NCBI GenBank assembly: GCA_038087015.1
Contig: JASBNA010000011.1
Location: 930,001 to 994,000, forward strand
Source of the DNA: Cerrena zonata
Taxonomy: Eukaryota; Basidiomycota; Agaricomycetes; Polyporales; Cerrenaceae
Direction: 5' to 3'
DNA length: 64,000 nucleotides
The translations under genes and the position numbers were made by a program. The notes beneath the pieces are model-generated. The model made no database searches. It was not told where the DNA came from and worked only from the letters and a program-made list of their open reading frames with translations. Positions 31,827-44,726 of this stretch are shown here, piece after piece (within the stretch, counting starts at the first letter, position 1; every line of letters begins with the position of its first letter).

Positions 31827-34231
31827 ATGTCTACCCCAACTCCTAAGGCATCTACTCTTCGCGACATTGCGCGGCAGACACATGGCTGCACTATTGGCCC
31901 CATGCCAGTTCAAGACTTTCTCGACAAGTTCCTGCCCAAGATCCATAATTATCATACAAGAACTAGAAAACACGTTTACGACCGCGTTCTGAATAGGAGA
32001 GGATATAAGTCATTTGTGAGTTCAGAGCCTTGATTTGCGTATCATGCTTCCATGCTGATTCCTGGGATAGTTGAAAACTATGACCGACCCGAAGCTATGT
32101 TCTGGTTTTGAGTTCGTTTCTACCAAAGCGAAGAACCGCTCAAGCTCTGAATCAAACCTGTATCCTGGCATCGCAGTTTATCCACAAGGAGCTGTGCGAA
32201 ACTCTGTCCCCGATTGGCCCCACATGGAATTCTTTATCGAGTGGCGACCAGACGAGGATTTCGACTGCTACTACGAGGCATCCGTTAACGACCAAATCCT
32301 TGACGACTCCTGTGACGAGGCCTTTGAACTGCGTGGCCGAATGTTCACATACGCTGCTCATCTGATGGACTGCCAACACCGACTCTTTGCCTTTGCTGTC
32401 GACATGTTCGGCTCATATGCTCGTCTCTATCGCTTCGATCCCTCGTGTATCGTCGTCTCTGATCTCATTCACTACCGAAGGGACCCTCAGCTTCTGGACC
32501 AATTCTTTGTTCGCTACTCTGCATTGTCTCGTGTTCAACGAGGCTACGATCCGACCGTGGTCACTGCTACCAATGCGGAAAAAGCTCTGTTCCAGGCTCG
32601 CGTAAAGGAATATCTGCAACGGGCGAAAGAGGACAACCTCCGGACTCATCCTGACGTCCGTGCACTGAATCACAATGTCGTGAAGATGAAGGTGCACGAT
32701 GTGAACGGACGCGCGGACTGGTATCTAGCGTGCAAGTGTAGTACGATACCGACAAATCCTTTACCTTGTGGCCGGTTTACCCGTGGCTTCATTGCTACAC
32801 CTGCGTCGTCAGCACCTCACCCTCAGCACGACACAACTTATGAATCAGAACAACACGCTGTGAAGAAGGGGGGACTATTCTGGCTCAAAGACTCTTGGCG
32901 GCCAAGCTCGGGCGACTCGGAGGCAAGTATCTATTACAACCTCAAGGACAGAGGTGTACCGAACCTCCCGGAAATAAGACGTACAGGGGATGTCCGGGTT
33001 GGCTCGATCGTTCAAGAAACTATGAACGATACCCTACTTTCTGATCCTAGCACCAAGTCTTGGAGACGGTCGACTGATACAATCCGTCATATGATTCACC
33101 ATAGGATCGTGTCGGGTCTCCTTATTCCTCTCGAATATGTGGAGAATGCCAAGGAGCTATTACTAGTCGGACGGGACGTACTGAATGGTGAGAACTTCTG
33201 AACTATGCAGTCTATGCGACGCTTATCTTCTCTGCTCGAAAGCGCTTGCGGGTGCGTTTCATAAGGGGAAAATGCTTCATCGCGATCTCAGTAAGGGGAA
33301 CGTTATGATGACCGAGAGACGAGGCACGGACGAAGGTCCATGGGGCATCCTCAACGATTGGGATCGTGCCACACGGGTGGATATTGATTTCCCATATCGC
33401 ACAGTACGTCTCCTTTTCCTACGTTTGTTATAGCTTTGTAAATGTCCTATTTTATAGGGAACGTGGCAATTTATGTCGATCGCATTATTGAGAGATGCGA
33501 CCAAGCTACATGACATCTTTGACGACCTTGAATCGCTTCTCTGGGTGCTCCTTTTCTTCGCAGTTCATAACTTCAAGTACACGGGGAAGTTCAGCATGCG
33601 GGTATTTGACGAAGCCACTGAAGTTTCGGATACAGAAAACGGTCGGATAGTGCTTGGCGGCGACTGGAAGTTGACGTGGGTCCTACGGGAAGCGTACAAA
33701 ATGGGTTTTGAATGCAAGCCGTTACAAGATTTCTTCAATTCTTACTCGCGCTTTCATTCAAATCACTATTGGAAGATTTCGCATTCCACCGATAACGAGA
33801 AGGAGAAGAAAGTCCTTGAAGATTTGGAAGCAGAGATCAAAAGAGATATCTACCAGCTGGTTTCTCATTTCGACGATATCCTCAATGATCCTAATACCGA
33901 CTGGAGTGGTCAAGAGGCCCACAACTACCGTTCTGCAGAGGCACTTCCCAAAGCACAGCAGAATCCAGACGATAGACGTGACGAGGAGATGGGTGTTCCG
34001 GATGCTGAGAAGGCAACACGACTAGCTGTTGGAGCTGGGAAGGGGAAACGTGGTCAGAAACGGAAGCGAGGTGGCCCAGAACCAGAAGATAGTGGCGATG
34101 ACGGAGGTCGTCAGCCCAAACGCCTTGCTATTGAGGCAAAGGAGCAGACTGCTGCTGTCCGGGAACTTCGTCGCCGCCATTCCCCAGCTCCGCCTTGCGA
34201 CCGTGTCTTGCGCCCAAGGACTAGAAAGTAG
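31827..34231 (+). CDS. FunK1-type protein kinase (copy D)
   Basis: Four exons: 31827..32015, 32071..33187, 33243..33403 and 33458..34231; 746 residues, all phases closing. Predicted intracellular Ser/Thr-type kinase of the FunK1 family, whose substrates are unknown. Exon 1 has TLRDIARQTHGCTIGPMP and QDFLDKFLP. The FunK1 N-terminal region includes YARLYRFDPSCIVVSDLI and QRGYDPTV. The ATP-site Lys is about residue 336 in FWLKDSWR with the paired Glu in SEASIYYNL. The catalytic loop is HRDLSKGNVMM (Asp about 450), the metal site LNDWDRA, and the C-lobe GTWQFMS and LHDIFDDLESLLWVLLF. The tail is Lys/Arg-rich (KGKRGQKRKRGG) and ends CDRVLRPRTRK, which could act as a nuclear signal. No defect seen, so it may be active. 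Confidence 0.9.
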
Positions 34232-34662
34232 AGTCTTATCGTTAATTTATTATTATCTATATATAGAATTAGACAAAAGTATTGATCATAGCGACGTGAG
34301 TCAGAAAGCTATCATTTTTGACCAGGTCGATACTGCCTGCACAATGAACACTCTTAAACCTCATCACACACATTTACACTGAAGAGAAGAGATAACAACC
34401 GTCCCGAGGATATGTCCTGACCTCGATATTTCGATGAAGCCTAAGTAGTAGATATTAAATTCTCTAAACGCGTCAGGTAACGGTACATGTGATATGTGAC
34501 GCAAGGCAAGTTAAAGTCACACTCATCCCCTCGACAGGGCCACGAGGCACTCATTGTACTTGATACTTGAACTTGAAAAAATTATACGTAAAATATGAAG
34601 CTTTAAACGTCCAAATCACTACTACGACTACAGTACTCAACACTGTCTGTGGCCTCTTCATA
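34232..34662. promoter_or_regulatory. Intergenic; promoter of FunK1 copy E
   Basis: No gene. 34468-34530 contains cgcgtcaggtaacggtacat, then gtgatatgtgacgcaag and gtcacactcat. The same order occurs upstream of copy A (minus strand, about 1580-1640). Confidence 0.4.
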
Positions 34663-37070
34663 ATGTCTGCCCGAAGTCCTAACCCATCTACTCTTCGCGA
34701 CGTTGCACGACAAACACATGGTCATACCATTGGCCCTATGCCGGCTCAGGACTTCCTTGACAAGTTCTTGCCCAAGACTCACATCCATAATACAAGGACA
34801 AGAAAAAACGTCTATGACCGTATTCTGAATAAGAAACTATACAAGGCATTTGTGAGTTGAGCTTGTTAAACTCGCATGCCAGTCTCTGACCTTCATCCCC
34901 CGGATAGTCAAAGTCCATGGGCGATCAGAATCTTTGTCCAGGCTTTGAACTCGTCCCTCTGCCTACCGAAACTAAAAACAACACGCTCTCTGGACATAAG
35001 CTGCTTCCTGGAATCGCGGTCTACTCACGGGGAGCTAAGCGCAAATCCGTATGTGATTGGCCTCTCATGGATTTCTTTATCGAGTGGCGACCAGACGAGC
35101 ATTTCGATTGCTACTACGAGGACTATGTTAACGACGAAATTCTTGATGATTCCTGCGACCAAGCTTTCGAGATGCGTGGTCGAATGTTCACGTACGCTGC
35201 TCAACTGATGGACTGTCAACATCGGCTCTTTGTCTTTGCTATCGACATGTTCGACTCATATGCTCGTCTCTATCGCTTCGATTCCTCGTGCATTGTTGTG
35301 TCTGATCTCATTGAATATCAAAGAGACTCTCAACTTCTGGACCAGTTCTTTGCACGGTATTCTGCCTTATCTCGTGTTCAACGAGGTTATGATCCTACTG
35401 TAATGCCTGCCAACAATGCGGAGAAGGTTCTGTTCCAGGCTCGCGTGAAGGATTATCTAGAGCGAGCGAAAGGGGAAAATCTTCGGATTCATCCCGACGT
35501 GCAAACACTCAAGGGCGATGTGGTGAAGATAAAGCTCTATGATATGAACGGATACTCAGACTGGTATCTAGCGTGTAAATGTAACACGATACCGATCAAC
35601 ACTTTACCTTGCGGTCGGTTCACTCGTGGTTTCGTTGCTACACCTTCCCTATCAGCCTCCCATGCTAGACCCACTACATCTCGCAAATCTGACGTCAAGA
35701 AAGGGGAACTGTTCTGGCTAAAGGACTCTTGGCGGCCAAGCTCGGATGCCTCGGAGGCGAGTATCTACTATGATCTGAAGGCCAAAGGAGTACCGAACCT
35801 CCCGGATATAATCCTTACGGGAGATGTCCAGGTTGGTCCAATTGTTCAAGAGACAATGAACGACACCCTACTCTCTGATCCTAGCACCAAGTCCTGGAGA
35901 CGGTCGACTGACACGATTCACCATATGATTCATCATAGAATTGTGTCGGGTCTCCTTATTCCTCTGGAATATGTCGAGAATGCTAAGGAGCTATTACTAG
36001 TTGGACGAGATACATTAAATGGTAAGTTCTTCGGGTCTGATCCGTCCATACGACACTTACACTTTCCCTATAATAGCGCTTGCTGGTGCATTTTACAAGG
36101 GGACAATGCTTCATCGCGATCTCAGTAAGGGAAACCTTATGATGACCGAGAGACGAGGCACAGACGAAGGTCCATGGGGTGTCCTCAATGATTGGGATCG
36201 TGCCACACGGGCGGATATTGATTTCCCTTATCGCACTGTACGTCTTATCTTCCTACACCCGAACTTCGAAGCTTGGTAAATGACATACTTTCATAGGGCA
36301 CATGGCAATTTATGTCGATCGCATTATTGAGAGATGCGACTAAATTGCATGACATCTTTGACGATCTCGAATCGCTTCTCTGGGTGCTCCTTTTCTTCGC
36401 GGTTCGTAACTTCAAGTACACAGGAAAGTTTAACATGCGAGTATTCAACGAAGCCACTGAAGTTTCGGATACGGAAAACGGTCGGATAGTGCTTGGCGGC
36501 GACTGGAAGTTGACGTGGCTACTGCAGGAAGTATACAAAATGGGGTTTGTCTGCAAGCCGTTACAAGATTTCTTCGACTCCTACTCTCGCCTTCATTTGG
36601 ATCACTACTGGAAGATTACATTCTCTAAACGAAACGCGGAGGAGAGGAAGGCTCTCGAAGATTTCGAAGCGGAGATACTGAGGGATATCTCTCAGCTGGT
36701 TTCTCATTTTGATAACGTTCTCAATGATCCTAATACCGACTGGAGTGGTCAAGAGGCGCATCATTACCGTTCCACAGAGGCACCTCCTCAGGTACAGCAG
36801 AATCAAGCCGATAGACCTGACGAAGAGATGGGAGATCCGGACGGCGAGCAAGAGCCACAACCAGCCGCTCAATTTGCGAATGATGAGCGTGGTCAGAAGC
36901 GGAAACGGAGTAACCTAGAACCAGAAGATAATGTCGACGATCTCCATCGTCAGCCCAAACGCCTTGGTATCGAGGCAAAGGAGCAGAGGACTGTTGTCCG
37001 GGTACCTCGTCGCCGTCAAGTCACTGCTCCACCTTGCGACCGTGTCTTGAGCCCAAGGACTAGGAAGTAG
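34663..37070 (+). CDS. FunK1-type protein kinase (copy E)
   Basis: Exons 34663..34851, 34908..36021, 36077..36237 and 36297..37070; 745 residues. Same subtype as copies D, G, I, M and A (TLRDVARQTHGHTIGPMP). The kinase core is complete: FWLKDSWR, EASIYYDL, HRDLSKGNLMM, LNDWDRA, GTWQFMS and LHDIFDDLESLLWVLLF. The tail has GQKRKRS and ends CDRVLSPRTRK, with Ser replacing the usual Arg in VLRPRT. Exon 2 starts in frame 9 nt before the internal ATG of SKSMGDQN. No disruption found. Confidence 0.9.
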
Positions 37071-39216
37071 AGTCTTACTCCTATTTTATTATTATATATG
37101 CGTAGCATTAGACAAAAGTACCATTATAATAGGAGGCTGCAGAAAGTTACTTTTTTCGTTCACTTATCTCACTTGGCGCCTGCAAGTTATCCGAGAATTA
37201 ACTTGAATTAACTTGGTTTCACTTACGCTTCGGTCACCTAAAATTCACTTGCTCACTTACACCCACTTGCAGTCACCGTTGTTACACCCCCAATTGAGGG
37301 TTTAAACTTTTTTTATCCGCCATGTTGACTAGGTGTTGCTGCATTGTTATGTCGGCAATGAGTAAACATTCACCGCATCCCTCATCCTGAGTACCCAGAT
37401 GACTAATATCCGAGTCGGTGAGTACATCCAATTCAAAAATAGGTCGCGATGTGAGCAAGCTATCTCCATAGATTTATGAAAATATGACCTATTTTGAGTC
37501 ATATCTCAGATTATATCACTTAAGCGAAGGAAAGTAACATTGTTAGGTAGTTTAGTTCAGATGCATCGAGACGTAGTGAATATGTTCAGGTTTTGATTGA
37601 TAATGTATATGTTCAGGTTTTGATTGATAATGTATATGAGGCAGCATGCTAAGGACAAACAGTCAAGTAGTCAGTATTGAAAGGGGCGGGAAACGGCTGA
37701 AAAGGACTTAGGACTTTTAAGTGAGAAACAAGTGAACGTACAAATTTTGGTGGAATGGCCCCAATTTCACTTTCGACGTTTTAACTGGAAAATTGACAAA
37801 ATTTCCTATCGATTTGGCTAGGATGATGATGTATATGTACTGCCTGCACAATGAACACAACCTAGATAATTGAAGGAGGAAGACGACAGCCATTTGATAT
37901 TTCAAGTGCTCATTGAGAAACACCGCCACATGATATTCGACGATCATTTTCCATCACGGTATCGAGCTTAGGCTTGAGGTTGAGGTTTCTGCCAGTACTC
38001 ACTCATCTCACTGGATCCCATCGAGACTAGCTCAAGACCAACAATGGAACATGCCTTTCCTCACGATGTCACTTTCATTGCTATATAAAGCTTGTTCTCG
38101 TTCTCGCCGACTCGGACGACCTCCTTGACTTCCGCCAGGTCACTTGCGCCAACGCTAAACACCAAGTCATTTCTATCTTACACCGACCGAGCTTAGATAC
38201 TAACCTCTTCAAGCTCCAAGTCGTAACTCGAATACTGCAGTTGCTCGCATGCGCCTTGTCATGTCTTCTACTTACCTTGATCAAAGATCATAAATGACAC
38301 GTGTCAGTTGTATATGCTTCAAGTCTGCGCCTCTGTCTATTACCACAAAAAACGGATGTAGCCCTCAGCCTAGGCTATGCTCTGCTTTGGATATCTATCT
38401 GTTTGTCGTTGAACGATATAGCGCATTTTCATGTGTAAAAAGTGACGAGAGAGGTGAGTGCCCAAGATGACGATTTATTAATTAGAAATACAAGATTGGT
38501 GAATGGGAAACAAGTTAATCAAGAAGGCGAATGTTATAATTCGTAACACCCATAACCACCGACCACAGTATCAACTTCGATCCCACACGGTATGATATGA
38601 TGATACCAATCATGGAGCGCACCTCTAGGATAAGGCCCATATAGGTATAGATTTCCATGCGAAATCAGCGCAGGTAGTGACACAGGGTGAGTGATCCGTG
38701 TTCTAATCGTTATGGCGTGTATTTGCTGATCTTGCACGTATCTATTTATGTTTATCACGCTACCCTTCCTGAGGACCCCTTTCTAACCCATGAGCGTATA
38801 AATCCGCGGGCATCAGTGTCAAAAGCCCTCGATTTATCTATCTGGTGAGCTGGAATGAATTCATTTTATCAACAATAGCGGGACTTATTGATGTAGGCGA
38901 GAAGTAGTCTTTGTCTATACATCAAGACAAACCTTGGCCAATGGTTGGAAAATGGCGCCGACTCATAAGTATTCTCTGATCTACTCTTGGTCATCAGTAC
39001 TTTCACAATAAATTAGACAAATTTGAACTCGAGGGAGACCTTGGTGAGTAGCAGTAACATTATTAAATTGACTGGCTGTGACATAAGTCACATAGATCAT
39101 TAGCGCGTGCCACCGCGACCGCCAGTGTTCCTTGCTACTGTACTGCCTACGTTGGAATTGGTCAACGTGTCTCATTCAATACTCAACACTAAATTGCAGC
39201 TGCTTATTGCTTCACC
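37071..39216. other. 2.1-kb intergenic stretch with a 27-bp tandem duplication
   Basis: The longest gene-poor gap of the FunK1 array. At 37581-37634 a 27-bp unit (tatgttcaggttttgattga plus taatgta) is repeated twice in tandem, perfectly. 37180-37290 is rich in CACTTG/CTTACACCCACTTGC-type repeats. Short minus-strand ORFs at 37717-37947 and 38081-38284 show no recognisable motif. The last ~200 bp should contain the promoter of copy F. Confidence 0.5.
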
Positions 39217-41626
39217 ATGCCCCCTACCATTCCCATCCCAGAACATCGTGTATCATCCGAGTTCGACTCTGATGCTAGAAAGGCCTACCGACATGTTGCG
39301 TTACATACCCAAGGCTGTACCGTCGGCCCCATGCCTGCTCAGGACTTTCTGGTCAAGTTTCTACCCAAACCAAAAGCCCGGTACCCCAATCCCAGGAGCA
39401 AGAAAAATATCTTACACTGTATACCAACCCGACGTAGATATAAGCCTTTCGTGAGTCTAAGCTGTTGATGTAATTAGGAATTCTTGACGTATTTCTCGGG
39501 ACAGGTCAAGACGATGGGTGACATGTGCCCTGGCTTTGAATTTATTTCCCTCTCAGCTCTCACTGAGAACGACCCTAATCTTGGACCCAAACTCTGCCCT
39601 GACACCGCAGTCTATCCGTCTGGTGTTAAGAGGACGTCTCCCTGCGATTGGGGACTCATGGACTTCTTTGTCGAGTGGAGGCCAGACCAGGACCTTGATG
39701 GCTATGATGGCACTTTTGAGAGTAGCCAGACTCTCGAGGATGAATCTACTAGGACCAAAGAACTCCGTGGTCGAATTTTCTCCTATGCTGCTCGTCTGAT
39801 GGACTGCCAACACCGCCTCTTTGTCTTTGCTGTCGATATCTATAGGGACTGCGCTCGCCTCTATCGTTTTGATCCATCCTGCATAGTCGTCTCGGACCGT
39901 ATCTATTTCCGGAATGATCCTAGGCCCTTGGATGAATTCTTTGCGCGTTACTCAGCTCTATCTCATGCACAACGGGGTTACGATCCCACCGTGACTCTTG
40001 CGAACGATACGGAGAAAGTGCTATTCCAGACTTGCATTCGAGACTACTTTGAACGGGTACAAAGAAATGACCTACGGACACATCCCGACGTAGCGAGACT
40101 CGATGGCCGAATTCTGAAGATACAAGTGAACGATATCAATGGTGGGGCTCATTGGTATCTAGCCTGCAAATGCAGCACTATCCCTGTCAACAGTCTACCC
40201 TGTGGTCGATTTACTCGTGGTTATATTGCGGTACCCGTCCCATCGGATAGATGTAACGATACTGAAGATACCGATAAAGGGAAGCTTTTCTGGCTCAAGG
40301 ATAGCTGGCGACCAGACTCGAGTGAATCCGAGGCAAGTATATACTACGAGCTCAAGGCCAAGGGAGTACCCAATCTTCCGGACGTTAGATGTGCAGGTGA
40401 CATCTTGGTCGACTCGTGCACCCAGGAAACAGTGAACGATACCGTTCTCTCCGACCCCGGCACAGAGTGTTGGAGACAGCCCACCGGTACTATCCACCAC
40501 ATGATCCATGTACGGATCGTCGCGGGGCTCCTAATTCCGTTCGACCATGTCGAGAACGCGAGGGAACTGTTGCTCGTCGGGAGAGATGTCTTGTACGGTA
40601 TGATTCCATCTTTTGTGTTCTTGACGCGATACTAATGAGTTTCTTATATGTAGCGATAGCCACCGCATTTCACAAAGCCAATATCTTCCATCGTGACATC
40701 AGTAAGGGAAATATCATGATGACGGAGAGACGAGGCGGTAGTGAGGGGCCATGGGGAGTTCTCAATGATTGGGATCGAGCTGGAAGGGTCGATGCGGAGG
40801 AGACTAATCGAATCGTATGAATGAATTATTCGTGCTACTATAACACTTACTAATGGTTTTGCAGGGAACGTGGCAATTCCTCTCCATCTATCTATTAGAT
40901 ATCCTCCCGAAAAGACACGATATCTTCGACGACCTCGAATCCCTCTTATGGGTTCTTCTGTTCTTCGCTATTCATTTCTTCAAATATCGTGGACGTTTCA
41001 CCATGTGGGTGTTTGAAGAAGTTTATGACTACTTCGATTCATCTAGGGGTAAAGTTCCGACAGGGGGTAGCGCGAAACTTGGGTGGGTCCAAACACCGCA
41101 AACCAACTTCGAGTGTAAACCGCTGCAGGACTTTTTCGATTCATTCCGCCTTTTTCATCGAGACCACATACGAAAGCTTTCGCTCTCGACCGATAACGAG
41201 GAGAAAATGAAGGCTCTTGAAGAATATGAAGCTGAGATTCAGAAAGACATCTATGGCCTAGCTTCGCATTTCGATAATATCCTCAATGATCCCGATATCG
41301 ACTGGAGTGGGCAGGAAGTACACGGTGCTCAAGTTGAAGAGGTTCCACCCCAAGGACAGCTTAATCAAGACAGTAACCTCGACGAGGAAGTAAACGTACC
41401 TGAACCCAAGCTGCAGCCAAAACCCCGGATCAAGGCTCCACCAGCGAAAAAAAATAAGCGTGGCAGGAAGCGGACCCGAGACGATCTTGAACTTGAAGAT
41501 GATGACGGCCACCGACACAAACGTGCTGCTCATGTCAACAGCAAAGACGATGGGGGGCAAGACGTTCGTCCACCTCGGCGGCGCCGGCAAGTACTACCAG
41601 CTCCTCCTCCTAGGATTCAGAAGTAA
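39217..41626 (+). CDS. FunK1-type protein kinase (copy F)
   Basis: Exons 39217..39450, 39505..40597, 40654..40814 and 40865..41626; 749 residues. Subtype with copies B and K: exon 1 has RHVALHTQGCTVGPMP, and exon 2 reads DLDGYDGTFESSQTL rather than the DFDCYYE of the main group. Kinase core: FWLKDSWR, SEASIYYELKAKGVPNLPD, HRDISKGNIMM, LNDWDRA, GTWQFLS and HDIFDDLESLLWVLLF. The tail is basic (KKNKRGRKRTR) but ends RRRQVLPAPPPRIQK, so it lacks the DRVLRPRT ending of its sisters; otherwise intact. Confidence 0.9.
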
Positions 41627-42333
41627 TGTTCCAATTTGAGGTTGCTCTAATGTGCTACACCCAAAAAAGAACTCTGCCTGGTGGCGGCAGCTAGTACAGG
41701 AGCCTAGAAGATCATGACGAACGACTTGAACTCCGCGACCTATAAGGCTGCTCTAAACAAGCTGCCTCCTGTAGCTGCAAGACTCGGGCATGCACGGTCC
41801 CAGAACGATCAGATATGACCAGTTGCTATTGCTGAAAGCAACGAAGTCGACGAAGCGTACTAGACAATGAAACCCTTTCGCCTCGTACGGATCGTCAAGA
41901 TTATGGCTCAGATACTCCATAACTTGTGTCCTACATAGAAGACTCAGAAGGAATATGTAGAGCAATTTTTGTAATTCTGTAAATTTTATTCTGTATCTAT
42001 CCTATTGGTTTCTCGCATTTCATACTGATTTGGTGGTGTGTCTTTCAATATTGTATATCCGTGATGAGCCTGTTTCGGGGTGTATAGAGCCCATTTCTTT
42101 ACAGTACTGACAAGTATTTATCGGGTCTTTCCAAGTATCAGTATAAACACACCGAGTCGATTGACCCGATTCAGTAGTCTGACTCAGTTGAGTGTTGCCA
42201 CTTAAAGCTTAAAGAGTGACACATATAATGCGTGACCTGTGACCTGACCCAACGCCTTAGTCGTCTAAGAGTCCTTCTATTGAACTGTGTAGTAGCCCCT
42301 TGTCACTGTACATCTCTAGTCTGCTTCGTTATT
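41627..42333. promoter_or_regulatory. Intergenic; promoter of FunK1 copy G
   Basis: No gene recognised. 42226-42250 holds atgcgtgacctgtgacctga, the GTGAC-repeat block seen before other FunK1 genes, about 90-110 bp before the ATG at 42334. Confidence 0.4.
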
Positions 42334-44726
42334 ATGTCCGCCACAATTCTTGACCTGTCCAACCTGCGTGACGTTGCACGACAAACACATGGCCATACCA
42401 TTGGCCCTATGCCAGTCCAGGACTTCCTCGACAAGTTCCTACCTAGGATTCACAACCACAATACAAGGACGAGGAAACATGTTCACGACCGCACTCCGAA
42501 TAAGAAAATGTACAAGTCATTCGTGAGTTGAGCTCGTTAAATCGTATGTCAGTCTCTGACCTCGATCCCCCGGATAGTCCAAGACCATGGGTGATCAGAA
42601 TCTTTGTCCGGGCTTTGAACTTGTTCCTCTGCCTACCGAAACGAAAAGCAACACGCCCTCTGGACATAAGCTACGTCCTGGAATCGCGGTCTACTCACGG
42701 GGAGCTAAGCGTAACTCTGTATGTGATTGGCCCCTCATGGATTTCTTCATCGAGTGGCGGCCAGACGAGCATTTCGACTGTTACTACGAGGACTATGTCA
42801 ACGACCAAATTCTTGATGACTCCTGTGACCAGGCTTTTAAAATGCGTGGCCGGATGTTCACATACGCTGCTCAACTCATGGACTGCCAACACCGACTCTT
42901 TGTCTTTGCTATCGACATGTTCGGCTCCTATGCTCGTCTCTATCGCTTCGACCCTTCGTGCATCGTTGTCTCGGATCTCATCCACTATCGAAAGGACCCT
43001 CGGCTGCTAGACCAATTCTTTGCATGCTACTCTACTTTATCTCGTGCTCAACGAGGTTATGATACTACTGTGATTCCTGCTACTAACGTGGAGAAGGTCT
43101 TATTCCAAGCTCGCGTGAAGGAATATCTGGAACACGCGCAGAGCAACAACCTCCGGACCCATCCCGACGTCCATGCACTCAAGGGCGACATAGTGAAGAT
43201 GAAGGTACATGATATGAACGGACGCTCGGACTGGTATTTAGCGTGCAAATGCAGTACAATACCGACTAATCCTGTACCTTGTGGCCGATTCACTCGTGGC
43301 TTCATTGCCACACCTTCGCCATTAGCATCCCTTGCTAAATCAACCACAACTCGCAAATCTGACAACACCAAGAAAGGGGAACTGTTATGGCTTAAGGACT
43401 CTTGGCGGCCAAGCTCGGATGTCTCAGAGGCAACCATCTACTACGACCTCAAGGACAAAGGTGTACCGAACCTCCCGGATATCAGACGTACGGGTGATGT
43501 TCGAGTTGGTTCAATCGTTCAAGAGACAATGAACGACACTCTCCTCTCTGATCCTAACACCAACACCTGGAGACGATTAACTGATACCATCCGTCATATG
43601 ATTCATCATAGAATTGTGTCGGGGCTCCTTATTCCTCTCGATTATGCCGAGAACGCCAAGGAGCTATTACTAGTTGGACGAGATACATTAAATGGTAAGT
43701 TCTTCGGGGGTCTGATCCGTCCATACGACACTCACTTTTTCCGTGTAGCCCTTGCGGGCGCATTTCACAAGGGGAAAATGCTTCATCGCGATTTCAGTAG
43801 GGGAAACCTTATGATGACCGAGAGACGAGGCGATGATGAGGGTCCATGGGGTGTCCTCAATGATTGGGATCGCGCCACGCGGGCGGATATTAATTTCCCT
43901 TATCGCACTGTACGTATTCGTTTCCTACAGATAGAACTCAGTGAATTAATATATTGTATAGGGAACGTGGCAATTCATGTCGATTGCATTATTGAGAGAT
44001 GACGCTAAACTGCATGACATCTTTGACGATCTCGAATCCCTTCTCTGGGTGCTTCTATTTTTCGCCGTTCATAACTTCAAGTACACGGGAAAATTCAGCA
44101 TGCGAGTATTCGACGACGTGAACTACATTTCGCGTACAGACAATGACCCTGTTGCACTTGGTGGCGACTGGAAGTTGACGTGGCTGCTCAGGGAAGTACG
44201 TAATATGGGGTTTGAATGCAAGCCTCTACAAACGTTCTTCGAATCCTACTCCCGCTTGCATTTGGATCACTACTGGAAGATTTCATTCGCTGGACAGAGC
44301 GCGGAGGAGAAGAAGGCTCTCGAAGATTTCGAAGCGGAGATCCTGAGAGATATCTCCGGACTGGTGTCTCATTTTGATAATGTTCTCAATGATCCTAATA
44401 CTGACTGGAGTGGTCAAGAGGCGCACCATTACCGTTCCACAGAGGCGCCTCCTCAAGTACAGCAGAATCAAGGCGATAGACGTGACGAAGAGATGAGGGA
44501 TGCGGACAGCGAGAAGGAGTCACAATCAACTGCTCGTGTTACGGAAGGAAAGCGCGGCCAGAAACGGAAACGAGGTAACCCAGAGCCAGAAGATAATGGT
44601 GAGGATGGAGTTCGTCCACCCAAACGCCTTGCTATCGAGGCAAAGGAGCAGAGGACTATTGTCCGGGTACCTCGAGTCCCTGCTCCGCCTTGCGACCGTG
44701 TCTTGCGCCCAAGGACGAGGAAGTAA
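42334..44726 (+). CDS. FunK1-type protein kinase (copy G)
   Basis: Exons 42334..42522, 42578..43694, 43749..43909 and 43962..44726; 743 residues. Main subtype (NLRDVARQTHGHTIGPMP). The ATP-site segment is LLWLKDSWR (Leu where sisters have Phe), then SEATIYYDL. The catalytic loop is HRDFSRGNLMM and the metal site LNDWDRA; GTWQFMS and LHDIFDDLESLLWVLLF follow. Tail GKRGQKRKRG, ending CDRVLRPRTRK. Very similar to copy E through exons 2-4, suggesting a fairly recent duplication. No frame defect. Confidence 0.9.
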
